Positions 25,971 through 35,691 of a stretch of DNA of 64,000 bases are shown in pieces (the stretch's first letter is position 1; the number at the start of each line of letters is the position of its first letter). The notes below the pieces were generated by a model. That model made no database searches. It had not been told where the DNA came from and saw only the letters and a list, made by a program, of their open reading frames with translations. Source of the DNA: Chondrilla cf. caribensis (Eukaryota > Porifera > Demospongiae > Chondrillida > Chondrillidae); assembly GCA_964020155.1 (NCBI GenBank), contig OZ026548.1:5001-69000 (forward strand). The letters are read 5' to 3'. A program made the position numbers and the translations under genes.

Positions 25971-27406
25971 ATTCGGATTTCAGCTATGATGCATTACGTG
26001 CACACAGGAGAGGCCGTGGTGACAACTCAAAAAATTGACATTTTTGGGCTTGTCACCACGAGGCTTATAGCGCACTCAGGACAATCATAATGCTTCTAAA
26101 ATTGAGTTGGTGAGTTTGGTTTGGACACTGGGTAGCCCTTGGTGACCAGCAAAGTGATCTCAAATTGTTTAGGTGACCACCACAAGGCGTATTACACGCA
26201 CATATGAATGTACATTCAAAGTATATACATTGGCACTGGGGGGAAATTTTGGTCGACACCAAAATGCATCTTTTTACTATCAGAAGGTAGCTACTAGGGC
26301 CAGGAGTGTGTCTGTGCATTCGGATTTCAGCTATGATGCATTACATGCACACAGGAGAGGCCGTGGTGACAACTCAAAAAAATGACATTTTTTTGCTTGT
26401 CACCACGAGGCTTATAGTGCACTCAGGACAATCATGATGCTTCCGAAATTGTGTTGGTGAGTTTGGCTTGGACACTGGGTAGCCCTTGGTGACCAGCAAA
26501 GAACTCTCAAATTGCTTAGGTGATCACCACAAGGCGTATTACACGCATATATGAATGTACATACAAAGTATATACATTTTATTTATATGTGGCACTGGGG
26601 GGAAATTTTGGTCGACACCAAAATGCATCTTTTTGCTATCAGAAGGTAGCTACCAGGTCCAGGAGTATGTCTGTGCATTCGGATTTCAGCTATGATGCAT
26701 TACGTGCACACAGGAGGGGCCGTGGTGACAACTCAAAAAATTGACATTTTTGGGCTTGTCACCACGAGGCTTATAGCGCACTCAGGACAATCTCAATTCT
26801 TCCCAAATTGTGTTGGTTAGTTTAGCACGGACACTGGCTATCCCTTGGTGACCAGCAAAGAAATGTCAAATTGCTCAGGTCATCACCACAAGGCATATTA
26901 CATTTATATACATACATAATTACATACATTTTATTATATGTCGTATACGGGCACTGGGGAGAATGTTTGGTCGACATCAAAATGCATCTTTTTTGTTATC
27001 AGAAGGACTGTACTAGGTCAAGGAGTGTGTCTGTGCATTCGGATTTGACCTATGATGCATCACATGCACACATAAGAGGCCGTGGTGACAGGCCAAAAAA
27101 TGACATTTTTTTGCTTGTCACCAGGAGGCTTATAGCGCACTCAGGACAATCTCAATTCTTCCCAAATTGTGTTGGTGAGTTTAGCACGGACACTGGCTAG
27201 CCCTTGATGACAAGCAAAGAAATGTCAAATTGCTCAGGTCATCACCACAAGGCATATTACACTTATATACATACAAAAGAACATACATTTTATTATATGT
27301 GGCATATGGGCACTGGGGGGAATTTTTGGTTGACATCAAAATGCATCTTTTTGTTATCAGAAGGACTGTACTAGGTCCAGGAGTGTGTCTGTGCATTCAT
27401 ATTTCT
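25971..27406 (+). repeat. Decayed edge of the satellite array
   Basis: The last four or so monomers differ clearly from the rest. Examples are CACTGGGTAGCC for CACTAGGTAGCC, GTGACAACTC in place of GTGACAAGACC, and a TTTTATTTATATG insertion. Monomer identity fades toward 27.4 kb, and the array stops at about 27406, inside the CATTCATATTT motif of a monomer. The hairpin arms GTGGTGAC and GTCACCA are still present. This looks like an array boundary that has escaped homogenisation. Confidence 0.9.
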
Positions 27407-27412
27407 CAAACT

Positions 27413-27458
27413 TCCTGAGAAGACGGCTATGCTGGTGTCAGAGGGAAAGGGGGGTCAC
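27413..27458. repeat. 45-bp dispersed repeat at the satellite edge
   Basis: CCTGAGAAGACGG followed by ATGCTGGTGTCAGAGGGAAAGGGGGGTCAC occurs here and again at 29988-30029 with one substitution. It begins a few bases after the satellite stops. Identity unknown. Confidence 0.7.
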
Positions 27459-27599
27459 TGACACCTATGACACCGGTGGGAAATACAAAATGGCGTGTGC
27501 CGGTCGACGAGATACGTACCTAAATACCTGACCCATCGTAGCATAATGTGGTGTGCTAGATTTGGTATACATAATATAACTTATTGTGTTGACATTGTG

Positions 27600-28021
27600 A
27601 TAATAGATTATTGTAAAACAGGTACTGGCAAAAGTTCTATTTTGATGTGTGTGTTTGCAGTGCTACACAGAACTATTAATTTTGCATGTGGAGGTCTGTC
27701 TTGTTTCCCACCAGAACAAGTGGTACTCTGAGAGCAGATGTAATACTTGAGTATGATAATCACAGTGGATCACATAATGATGCACTCACTGGTTACTACC
27801 AGTCATGTCCAGTATCTTGTCATGAATGATCTTCACTACTTCAAAACTGAACACAAAGCAAGTGAACATATTCTATCAGTTAATATACCTCAACCCATAC
27901 CCTACACAACCACACCTCGAAGATGCAATTTGGTAATATCTTCTCTTTGCAGAGGAATACTGCTATGTCCCTTACAGTGTTCGCGCATTCTCCGACGAAG
28001 TTTCTATCACAGGAAAGCAAT
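27600..28021 (+). pseudogene. Unrecognised gene fragment with P-loop-like motif and a plausible 3' exon
   Basis: Several coding-looking stretches occur in order on the + strand. One near 27615-27660 reads KTGTGKSSILM, which resembles a Walker A loop (GxxGxGKS). An exon-like stretch at about 27720-27832 reads ADVILEYDNHSGSHNDALTG. Another, at 27830-27928, is rich in KTEHKASEHILSV-type sequence. After a TTTGCAG acceptor at about 27949-27955, a final stretch reads EYCYVPYSVRAFSDEVSITG and ends at a stop codon near 28020. The frames do not join cleanly without assumed introns and I recognise no family. It is most likely a gene relic or a small lineage-specific gene caught between satellite and repeats. 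Confidence 0.3.
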
Positions 28022-28046
28022 AATGCACATACGGTCTGGAATGCAG

Positions 28047-28876
28047 GAAACCTTTACACACCCTCGGGCTTCATAGTATGAAACAGAAGACTTTGTAAAG
28101 CTCCTTTGCCGCAGCTACGAGCTACGTAGCTCCACCATCTTCGAATTTATTCGAATTTAGGAAATACTGCAACATCATATAATATGCATTCCTACGCGTA
28201 ACTACTACAGTGAATTTATATTATTTCTATTGTGCGAACAAAATGGCCGATTTCAAAACGCCGACAATTAGGATTTGGGCTAGAATTTGAGCGCGAAGAC
28301 TTCAACGAGCTTTAAATCTTCACCGAAGGTTCTTCTAAACCTATTAGAGACGATCAAGTGATTCGAGTGCCTGGGGGTGGCCTATTCTCCGAATTGAACA
28401 TTGAGGGCAACTTTAAATAGCGCAGATAATAATAATAAAATAGATAGGTCACGGTGGCGGGGTGGTCAGGTGACACGACTCTAGGCTCCAGGTCGCGGGT
28501 TCGAATCCTCGAAAGGACGGTTTTTTTCTCTGAAAAAAAATAGCTCACTTCCTGGTGGTCAGTTGCAATACTCTCTACAAAGAACCGTAGGGGGGAGCTT
28601 TGGGACTCGCGGCTGACCTCCCAGCTAGAATAGTGTCTTCTGCATTCGTGGAATGACGCAAGTACACAGTCTCTGTGGAAAGTCCCTGTAAAACTCTACA
28701 TATATAGGTGTCTTTGACCCTGAGTGGGTGACTTTTTTATTAAAAATCCTGGAATTCTTGCTTTATTTCGTACTTCAAATACATCAATAGAACAGATCAC
28801 TATAACAATAACATAATATTAATTAGTATCAAAGAATTTGAAACTGTCTCTTCATGTCTATCATCAACTGCCAATC
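28047..28876 (+). mobile_element. Dispersed SINE-like element, copy 1
   Basis: About 0.8 kb, strongly similar to 30090-30830 and 33149-34015. In order it contains: a leader with the palindrome AGCTACGTAGCT-like segment (GAGCTACGTAGCTCC); a middle section with ATGGCCGATTTCAAA; a run of AATAATAATAA; a tRNA-like core with A box TGGCGGGGTGG (28455-28465) and B box GGTTCGAATCC (28498-28508); a body ending GACCCTGAGTGGGTGAC; and an AT-rich tail similar to copy 3. An RNA polymerase III type promoter inside a repeated body is typical of tRNA-derived SINEs. The copies share sequence upstream of the tRNA-like part, so the element may be composite. No clear target-site duplication was found. Confidence 0.75.
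28445..28520 (+). promoter_or_regulatory. tRNA-like pol III internal promoter in repeat copy 1
   Basis: A box TGGCGGGGTGG differs from the consensus at one position, and B box GGTTCGAATCC is a full match. The spacing of about 32 bp between the boxes fits a tRNA-derived internal promoter. The surrounding sequence does not fold as a complete tRNA cloverleaf by eye and is repeated three times, so this is not called a tRNA gene. Confidence 0.7.
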
Positions 28877-29259
28877 ATTCTTCTTCTGCAAATCTTCTCT
28901 GGAGTATCCTTGACAGCATCAATAGACTACCTACTTATCTGTATAGCAGAACAGTGTCAATAATATTTGATCATATTACCCCACCAATGGCTTACTTTGC
29001 CAACAATCAGGTCAGCCTCATCAAAAATGTCACCCAAAGGGTCTAGGTGTCTCTCATTGCATCCTTTCTCACCAAATCACTGGCTTGTGGTTGGCCTTGT
29101 TACAATGCCGATGTCACAAAACTATATCAGACATAAACTGACAGTAAGCACTCCATTGGATCACATCCAAGTACACTGTATACCTGCACCCATTGAACAT
29201 GCAAACAGGAAGCATAAAAAACTAATAATAAATCCCATCCGTGTTGAAGTATGTGTCAC
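28877..29259. other. Gene-free interval before the CA tract
   Basis: No convincing exon, RNA gene or repeat is visible. Short open frames on both strands lack splice context or recognisable motifs. Confidence 0.5.
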
Positions 29260-29322
<63 letters not shown>

Positions 29323-29438
29323 ACATGCACACAAAACACACACATGTACACACACATACAAAAGACACACACATATATGATATACACACAACCACACATA
29401 CAATACATACAGAGACAGATACAAACACAAACATACAT

Positions 29439-29483
<45 letters not shown>

Positions 29484-29511
29484 AACACACACATGTACAC
29501 ACACATACAAA

Positions 29512-29569
<58 letters not shown>

Positions 29570-29671
29570 CACACACATGTACACACACATACAAAAGACA
29601 CACACATATATGATATACACACAACCACACATACAATACATACAGAGACAGATACAAACACAAACATACAT

Positions 29672-29708
<37 letters not shown>

Positions 29709-29737
29709 AACACACACATGTACACACACATACAAAA

Positions 29738-29776
<39 letters not shown>

Positions 29777-29845
29777 CACACACATGTACACACACATACA
29801 AAAGACACACACATATATGATATACACACAACCACACATACAATA
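29260..29845 (+). repeat. Complex CA microsatellite with a duplicated longer unit
   Basis: Long (AC)n runs alternate with a more complex unit (ACATGTACACACACATACAAAAG, ATATATGATATACACACAACC, AGAGACAGATACAAACAC). That unit occurs at about 29331-29440 and 29565-29675, and in part at 29773-29845, so the region grew by block duplication as well as by slippage. All open frames here are repeat artefacts. Confidence 0.95.
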
Positions 29846-29847
29846 CT

Positions 29848-29895
29848 CAAAGCACCCTCACTTGCCAGCCAATCCTTTAAAACCATCCACAACCA
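29848..29895 (-). pseudogene. Stray copy of the cysteine synthase-like first exon
   Basis: The minus strand reads VVDGFKGLAG followed by AA and a GTGAGGGTGCTTTGAGTAT donor region. This matches the exon ending at 33120 (VDGFKELVG then the same donor and intron start) with only a few substitutions over about 48 bp. An in-frame TAA lies just upstream and the rest of the gene is absent, so this is an exon relic from a segmental duplication. Confidence 0.7.
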
Positions 29896-29987
29896 GGACT
29901 TATGCCAACATCGATAGGGCTGGGACGCACTCTACATAGCCACCCCACCACACGGACTGCAAACCATCTACCAGAGCTCAAATACCC

Positions 29988-30029
29988 TGAGAAGACGGCC
30001 ATGCTGGTGTCAGAGGGAAAGGGGGGTCA
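29988..30029. repeat. 45-bp dispersed repeat, second copy
   Basis: Same CCTGAGAAGACGG...GGGGGGTCAC block as at 27413-27458. It sits between the exon relic and SINE-like copy 2. Confidence 0.7.
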
Positions 30030-30089
30030 CCACACCGTCATATCATAGACAACACCCTACGACTCACCACATCGGCATAACATAGACAA

Positions 30090-30830
30090 CACACAAAGCT
30101 CCCTTGCCGTAGCTACGAGCTGCGTAGCTCCACCATCTTCGAGTATATTCGAATTTAGGATTTACTGCAACATCATATAATATGCATTCCTACGCGTAAC
30201 TACTACAGTGAATTTATATTATTTATAGGTATAGTGCGAACAAAATGGCCGATTTCAAACGCCGACAATTAGGATTTGGGCTAGAATTTGAGCGCGAAGA
30301 CTTCAACGAGCTTTAAATCTTCACCGAAGGTTCTTCTAAACCTATTAGAGACGATCAAGTGATTCGAGCGCCTGGGGGTGGCCTATTCTCCGAATTGAAT
30401 ATTTAGGGCAACTTTAAATAGCGCAGATAATAATAATAAAATAGATAGGTCACGGTGGCGGGGTGGTCAGGTGACACGACTCTAGGCTCCAGGTCGCGGG
30501 TTCGAATCCTCGAAAGGACGGTTTTTTTCTCTGAAAAAAAATAGCTCACTTCCTGGTGGTCAGTTGCAATACTCTCTACAAAGAACCGTAGGGGGGAGCT
30601 TTGGGACTCGCGGCTGACCTCCCAGCTAGAATAGTGTCTTCTGCATTCGTGGAATGACGCAAGTACACAGTCTCTGTGGAAGTCCCTGTAAAGCTCTACA
30701 TATATAGGTGTCTTTGACCCTGAGTGGGTGACTATTTTATTAATTACAAATCCGACAATTTCTTCATTTCATTAATGTGATCATTATAATACAGTATTTT
30801 GATACTTGAACAAATTATGGACAACATAAG
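30090..30830 (+). mobile_element. Dispersed SINE-like element, copy 2
   Basis: Near-identical to copy 1 through the leader, middle, tRNA-like core (A box 30456-30466, B box 30499-30509) and the GACCCTGAGTGGGTGAC body end. The AT-rich tail is more diverged. It has a short extra TATAGG in the middle section relative to the other copies. Confidence 0.75.
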
Positions 30831-31342
30831 GTTGGAAAGAGTGAAAGCTATTGCTCCACCCACGTACTACCGTTTTAACTAATATTTATTATGTAATTAT
30901 GTGTTTATTTTAATTGTCAATAACGAGTATCTATGGCCTAAATAAGTATACCCAACTTAACCTAAGTGACAGTCGATTAGAATAGAGGGAATGGGTATTT
31001 CCTGTGAATGTGTAAAAGGGGTGGGTCCTGTATCGATGTTAAGGCATTAAAATCAAGATGCTGATTGTCCCACATGTAGTTGAATTTGACGTTTTACGAA
31101 GCCAAAAGGTTTCAATATGAAAGTATGTCAGTCACTTTTATCAGTTTGGAACACTTACGTATGTTTGCAAGAATTTCAACTGTGGTATAATATGACTGAA
31201 TCAACTTTTGTAAATTATTAATAAGTAGAATGGTAAATTTAAAGTTTTCAATTCTTATTACTGTCAATGCAAAGAACTGTGATATTTATCTGGAAGTGTT
31301 TGGAGAAGACCTGCAGGAAGGCAAGAGCAGAGCAATCACACT
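30831..31342. other. Gene-free AT-rich interval
   Basis: No exon with splice context and no repeat was recognised. It lies downstream of the cysteine synthase-like stop codon and may hold that gene's 3' untranslated region. Confidence 0.4.
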
Positions 31343-31938
31343 TTACATACCAGCTACAGGTATGCACCTAGTGACCTTCTCACCTCGGTCCTTCAATACT
31401 GTCCTACTAAACAGTTTGGAGAAGTACCTCTAGAGAGTTAAAAATATGTTCACAACAATGCGACTACTTCAGTGGACACTGCTGACCTGTCCTGAATCAC
31501 ACAAGCAAGTGACAATGGTCTTGCCAGGCCCCAATGTTCTTGCAACCTATAAATTATGTGTGTGTGTTACCATGATACTAGCAAGGTGTAGACCATTAAG
31601 CAAACCTTAACAGCAGCAGCAACGTTCAGTCCGGATGATGCTCCCACAAAGAAACCTTCTTCATGGAGAATTCTAAATGTCTAAAAAGTGACAACTACAT
31701 GACTTTACAAATAAACAAATCAACTAATATTATGCCTTGCACCATTGTTACAGCCTCTTCATCAGATATTATAACAGCAGAATCTATAGGAGCACCAGAT
31801 ACATTGTTAGTCACTCTTCCCTGACCAATGCCTTCAGTAATTACGGATCCTTCTGTTCTTTCCAGTTTACCATGAGAAAAGTAGTTGTAGAGTACACTTC
31901 CCTCAAATAATGCATTGCTTACACACACACACATACAC

Positions 31939-31984
<46 letters not shown>

Positions 31985-33148
31985 ACACACACACAAACAC
32001 ACACACAAACACACACACACAAACACCACAACAACACAACAACACAGTCATGTTCACCTGAGGATCAGCAAGGACAACTTGCACTAGGGGATTCTTCTCT
32101 TTCAGGAACAGACCAACACCTACCAATGGATACTTGATATATGGAATTCCTTTGTAGATATGTGAAGTACAAACCAGCAAGCGTTCCAACATTCCTGTTC
32201 CAGAAGTAACAGCATCAACTCTGCCATCTACAATTGATGGCAATATCACGATCACATACATATGCCCACACCATTATACACACATGCATACTTGTTTGCC
32301 TCCAGATTTCAGGGCCTGTAGTCTCATAATGAGCTAGTCTGTTAGCTGTATTGTCAAACTGATTGGTCCAAACTGCATTTGAAAGAGAACTTGCAAATCT
32401 TTTGGCCTGTATAGAGTAGTATACTTTGACATCAAGACGTCATATTCAGAGATTATACTACTCATATTAACAAATTCACTAACTATGTGGTTGTAGTTTT
32501 CTGGGTTATCATAAGGGACAGCTGGTACTGGTCTAACGTCTGCTCCTGGGACACGTAGAGCATCTATTTTTTCCTGTATACATTAAACAATGCATTCAGC
32601 CACAAAGGAGTCATAACCCAGTGATGTTGACGAACCTGAGATTGCGTGTCTGGCATAAAAATCACACATTGATAGCCAATAACATTGCATAGATGTGCCA
32701 AATCAATTCCTATGCACAGCAGGAGATCGGTTTGAGATATGTAACAACATATTAACCCTAGCGTCGACAATACAAGAAAATGAACGTATAACAAACCAGA
32801 CCTGTGTTGCCTGCTGTCCCTTCCACTATGGTCCCACCGGGCCTCACCAAACCTATCCAATTAATTTTGGAACAATAATACTGCATGGTTCAAACTTCGG
32901 TCAATGTTTCTGACCTCTTTCTTCAGCGTCCTTGATGAGGTACAGAGCGGCCCTGTCCTTAACGGAACCACCAGGGTTTATCTGCTCCGCCTTAACAACA
33001 ATATTACGTGATGTCTCTTCGCTCACACCCTTTAACCTCACTAAAGGAGTACTACAGGATATGAAAAGGCATCCATAAATTTCAGCCAGAAAACACTTGG
33101 ATACTCAAAGCACCCTCACTTGCCAACCAATTCTTTAAAACCATCCAC
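31343..33148 (-). CDS. Cysteine synthase/CBS-family PLP enzyme (5' end incomplete)
   Basis: PLP-dependent beta-replacement enzyme of the cysteine synthase family, expected to act in sulphur amino-acid metabolism. Minus-strand exons in order: VDGFKELVG to 33120; 32915-33051 with TPLVRL and [10 protein letters not shown], whose Lys is the expected Schiff-base residue; a short exon with [12 protein letters not shown]; then [33 protein letters not shown], the [13 protein letters not shown] loop, [37 protein letters not shown]; then [21 protein letters not shown] and a last exon starting RYFSKLF, stop 31343-31345. No heme or CBS regulatory domain follows. It looks closer to the stand-alone cysteine synthase-like group (yeast YGR012W type) than to animal CBS; that is a judgement from memory. 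No start codon was found: the first exon abuts a SINE-like copy. The splice after the SGTG loop is unresolved. Confidence 0.85.
31920..32040 (+). repeat. CA microsatellite in a cysteine synthase intron
   Basis: An (AC)n run with CATACA and AAACAC interruptions, lying between the LADPQ exon and the GSVLYNYF exon on the opposite strand. Confidence 0.95.
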
Positions 33149-34015
33149 AAACTTTACATACCCTCGGGTTTTATAGTACGAAACAGATACAGAAGACTTT
33201 GTAAAGCTCCTTTGCCGTAGCTACGAACTAAGTAGCTCCACCATCTTCGAGTATATTCGAATTTAGGAAATACTGCAACATCATATAATATGCATTCGAT
33301 CCTACGCGTAACCGCTACAGTGAATTTATATTATTTATATTGTGCGAACAAAATGGCCGATTTCAAAATGCCGACAATTAGGATTTGGGCTAGAATTTGA
33401 GCGCAAAGACTTCAACGAACTTTAAATCTTCACCGAAGGTTCTTCTAAACCTATTAGAGACGATCAAGTGATTCGAGTGCCTGGGGGTGGCCTATTCTCC
33501 GAATTGAAAATTGAGGGCAACTTTAAATAGCGCAGATAATAATAATAAAATAGATAGGTCACGGTGGCGGGGTGGTCAGGTGACACGATTCTAGGCTCCA
33601 GGTCGCGGGTTCGAATCCTAGTAAGGACGGTTTTTTTCTCTGAAAAAAAATAGCTCACTTCCTGGTGGTCAGTTGCAATACTCTCTACAAAGAACCGTAG
33701 GGGGGAGCTTTGGGACTCGCGGCTGACCTCCCAGCTAGAATAGTGTCTTCTGCATTCGTGGAATGACGCAAGTACACAGTCTCTGTGGAAGTCCCTGTAA
33801 AGCTCTCCATATATAGGTGTCTTTGACCCTGAGTGGGTGACTTTTTTATTAATATGAATCCTACAATTCTTGCTTTATTTTTTTCATTTTATTGCAATCA
33901 TTATATTTTGTACTTGAACAATAGAACAGATTATTATATCAATTACATAATATTAACGAGAATCAAAAGAATTAGAAACTGTTTCTTTAGGCCTATCATC
34001 AACTACCAAGAATGA
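33149..34015 (+). mobile_element. Dispersed SINE-like element, copy 3
   Basis: Matches copy 1 from ACCCTCGGG through the tRNA-like core (A box 33565-33575, B box 33608-33618) and the GAGTGGGTGAC end. It also matches the AT-rich tail (AATTCTTGCTTTATTT, ATAGAACAGAT, CATAATATTAA, CTATCATCAACT). Its left end coincides with the first recognisable exon of the cysteine synthase-like gene. Confidence 0.75.
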
Positions 34016-34019
34016 AATG

Positions 34020-34785
34020 TGTGAATGAATGTGAAATTACCTGCACGATCACCATAAGGCGTATAACACTTATATCTGAATGTACATACAAAAGTATACA
34101 CATTATTATATTTGGCATATGGGCACTGGGGAGAAATTTCGGTCGACATGAAAATGCATCTTTTTTGTTATCAGAAGGACCGTACTAGGTCCAGGAGTGT
34201 GTCTGTGCATTCGTATTTGAGCTATGATGCATCACGTGCACACAGGAGAGGCCGTGGTGACAAGCCAAAAAATTGACATTCTTTTGCTTGTCACCACGAG
34301 GCTTATAGCGCACTCAGGACAATCTCAATTCTTACCAAATTGTGTTGGTGAGTTTGGCATGGACACTGGGTAGCCCTTGGTGACCAGCAAATAAATGTGA
34401 AATTACCTGCATGATCACCACAAGGCGTACTACGCTTATATTTGAATGTGCATACAAAAGTATAATATACATTATTATACGAAAGCTAAGTGGAATTCAC
34501 TAGCCCACTAAAAACCGAGTAGACTAGGAGTAGTAGTGAAGATATCTAACGAAGTTAGTAAAAGAACTGTTATATACATTATTATATGTGGCATATGGGC
34601 ACAGGGGAGAATTTTTGACCGACATCAAAAATGCGTCTTTATGTTATCAGAAGGACTGTACTAGGTCCAGGAGTGTGTCTGTGCATTCATATTTGAGTTA
34701 TGATGTATCAGGTGCACACAGGCGAGGCCGTGGTGACAAACGAAAAAATTGACATTCGTTGCTCGTCACCACGAGGCTTTCGCAA
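34020..34785 (+). repeat. Detached, decayed satellite monomers
   Basis: Two and a bit copies of the satellite monomer, in the same orientation as the main array but heavily diverged. Landmarks are GATCACCATAAGGCGTA, GTCGACATGAAAATGCATC, GGTCCAGGAGTGTGTCTGTGCATTC, the hairpin arms at 34254-34265 and 34286-34297, and GCTTATAGCGCACTCAGGACAATC. The array is interrupted by a small insertion at 34480-34571 and ends at about CACCACGAGGCTTTCGC. Confidence 0.93.
34480..34571. mobile_element. Small insertion with 15-bp target-site duplication
   Basis: The 15-mer ATATACATTATTATA occurs at 34465-34479 and again at 34572-34586, flanking 92 bp that are absent from other satellite monomers. The target is the TATATACATT...TATATG part of the monomer. 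The inserted sequence has no open frame and was not recognised; a short non-autonomous retroelement is one possibility. Confidence 0.6.
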
Positions 34786-34789
34786 TGAA

Positions 34790-35030
34790 AGATAAAATTC
34801 AGGACCAATTCCAGTTAACAAACATACCAGGAATGTGCTCACCTCAAGCACATGACACTCCAGGTCTTCAGAGAAGTGAATCTCCTCGAGTAAGTGCCTT
34901 TGGCAGACAGTGACCAAAAAGGGCCATTAAATCTCCTCACAGCATCTCCTGATATGGCTGATGTAGGGCAAACTGGAACATACTCTTTGACACTCATTTT
35001 GTCTCAAAATAGAGCAATTATATTTAACTC
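34790..35030 (-). CDS. Possible exon(s) of an unknown minus-strand gene
   Basis: The minus strand has an open stretch starting MSVKEYVPVCPTSAISG, continuing AVRRFNGPFLVTVCQRHLLE and IHFSEDLECHVLE. It is then followed by GTGAGCAC, a good splice donor, after which the frame runs into satellite DNA. The amino-acid composition looks protein-like. I recognise no family and see no further exon in the satellite or in the region to its left. Confidence 0.25.
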
Positions 35031-35049
35031 CTGAAAGAAGAGAAAAATG

Positions 35050-35691
35050 CAACCGGTATGGCATAGCACACACTCATACACATCCTGAGTTCTTTTAAAA
35101 TTATGTCTGACTGAATGTCACCTGTGACTATAGCCTGGTACCAAGTAGAATCAATTTGGAGTCAAGCATCATTTCTTACACAAATAAAGATCCCAACATT
35201 AAAATTCCGTTGGTTGCTAGTTGTTGTTTCCAGAACTATAAATTGTGGTGTTGAGTGTTAGGGTTGATAGGGTTGGTGTGAGAATGTTTTCAAAAGTGAA
35301 TTATCTTCAGGAGGTATTGCTACTCACATTATCATGTTACTTTACTACTACAGCAGTTCACCTGATATAGGTGACACTGATCACCCAGCTGTTAACAAGT
35401 AGACAAGTAATTTACAAAACTAGTTTACATAAATACAATTATTAACGAGCACTTCATGAAACACAGCAAATGTTTGATGAAGAGTGCCAGTGTAGGCCAT
35501 GAGCTAGAGCTTTCTGTCATTGACCTACTTTTTGATAGCCATTAGTCTACGATAGATTCGACTAAGTCTTTAACATACGGTACGTATATACATGCAACAC
35601 TCCCATTTTCAACCATGTGACATAGGCGTGACCCATAATCCACGATCCGCGGTTTTAATCCATAACATCGAACGCAACAGATCCCATTAAC
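35050..35691. other. Intergenic interval and SPPL3 promoter region
   Basis: No repeat or exon was recognised. The last 150 bp precede the SPPL3 start codon and should contain its promoter. No TATA box is placed with confidence. Confidence 0.4.

Noticed and set aside
275..26744. About 100 short open frames in the satellite taken as genes
   Set aside because: They recur with the monomer on both strands, are broken by the 2-bp length variant, and show no recognisable domain. They are kept only as a low-interest finding.
28448..28520. A true tRNA gene
   Set aside because: The B box is perfect but the sequence is present in three dispersed copies inside a longer repeat, and no full cloverleaf with matching acceptor arms could be drawn.
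28354..28548. Conserved 64-residue minus-strand frame in the SINE-like copies (also 33464-33658)
   Set aside because: It runs antisense through the tRNA-like core. The RIRTRDLEPR-type peptide is the usual translation of an antisense B box and not a protein family.
28877..29259. Possible exon on the minus strand reading SFLCFLFACSMGAGIQ
   Set aside because: It is hydrophobic but without splice borders, neighbouring exons or family resemblance, and its downstream end is CA repeat.
29161..29939. Long Cys/Val or His/Thr open frames over the CA tract
   Set aside because: Alternating dinucleotides read open in several frames. These are pure microsatellite artefacts.
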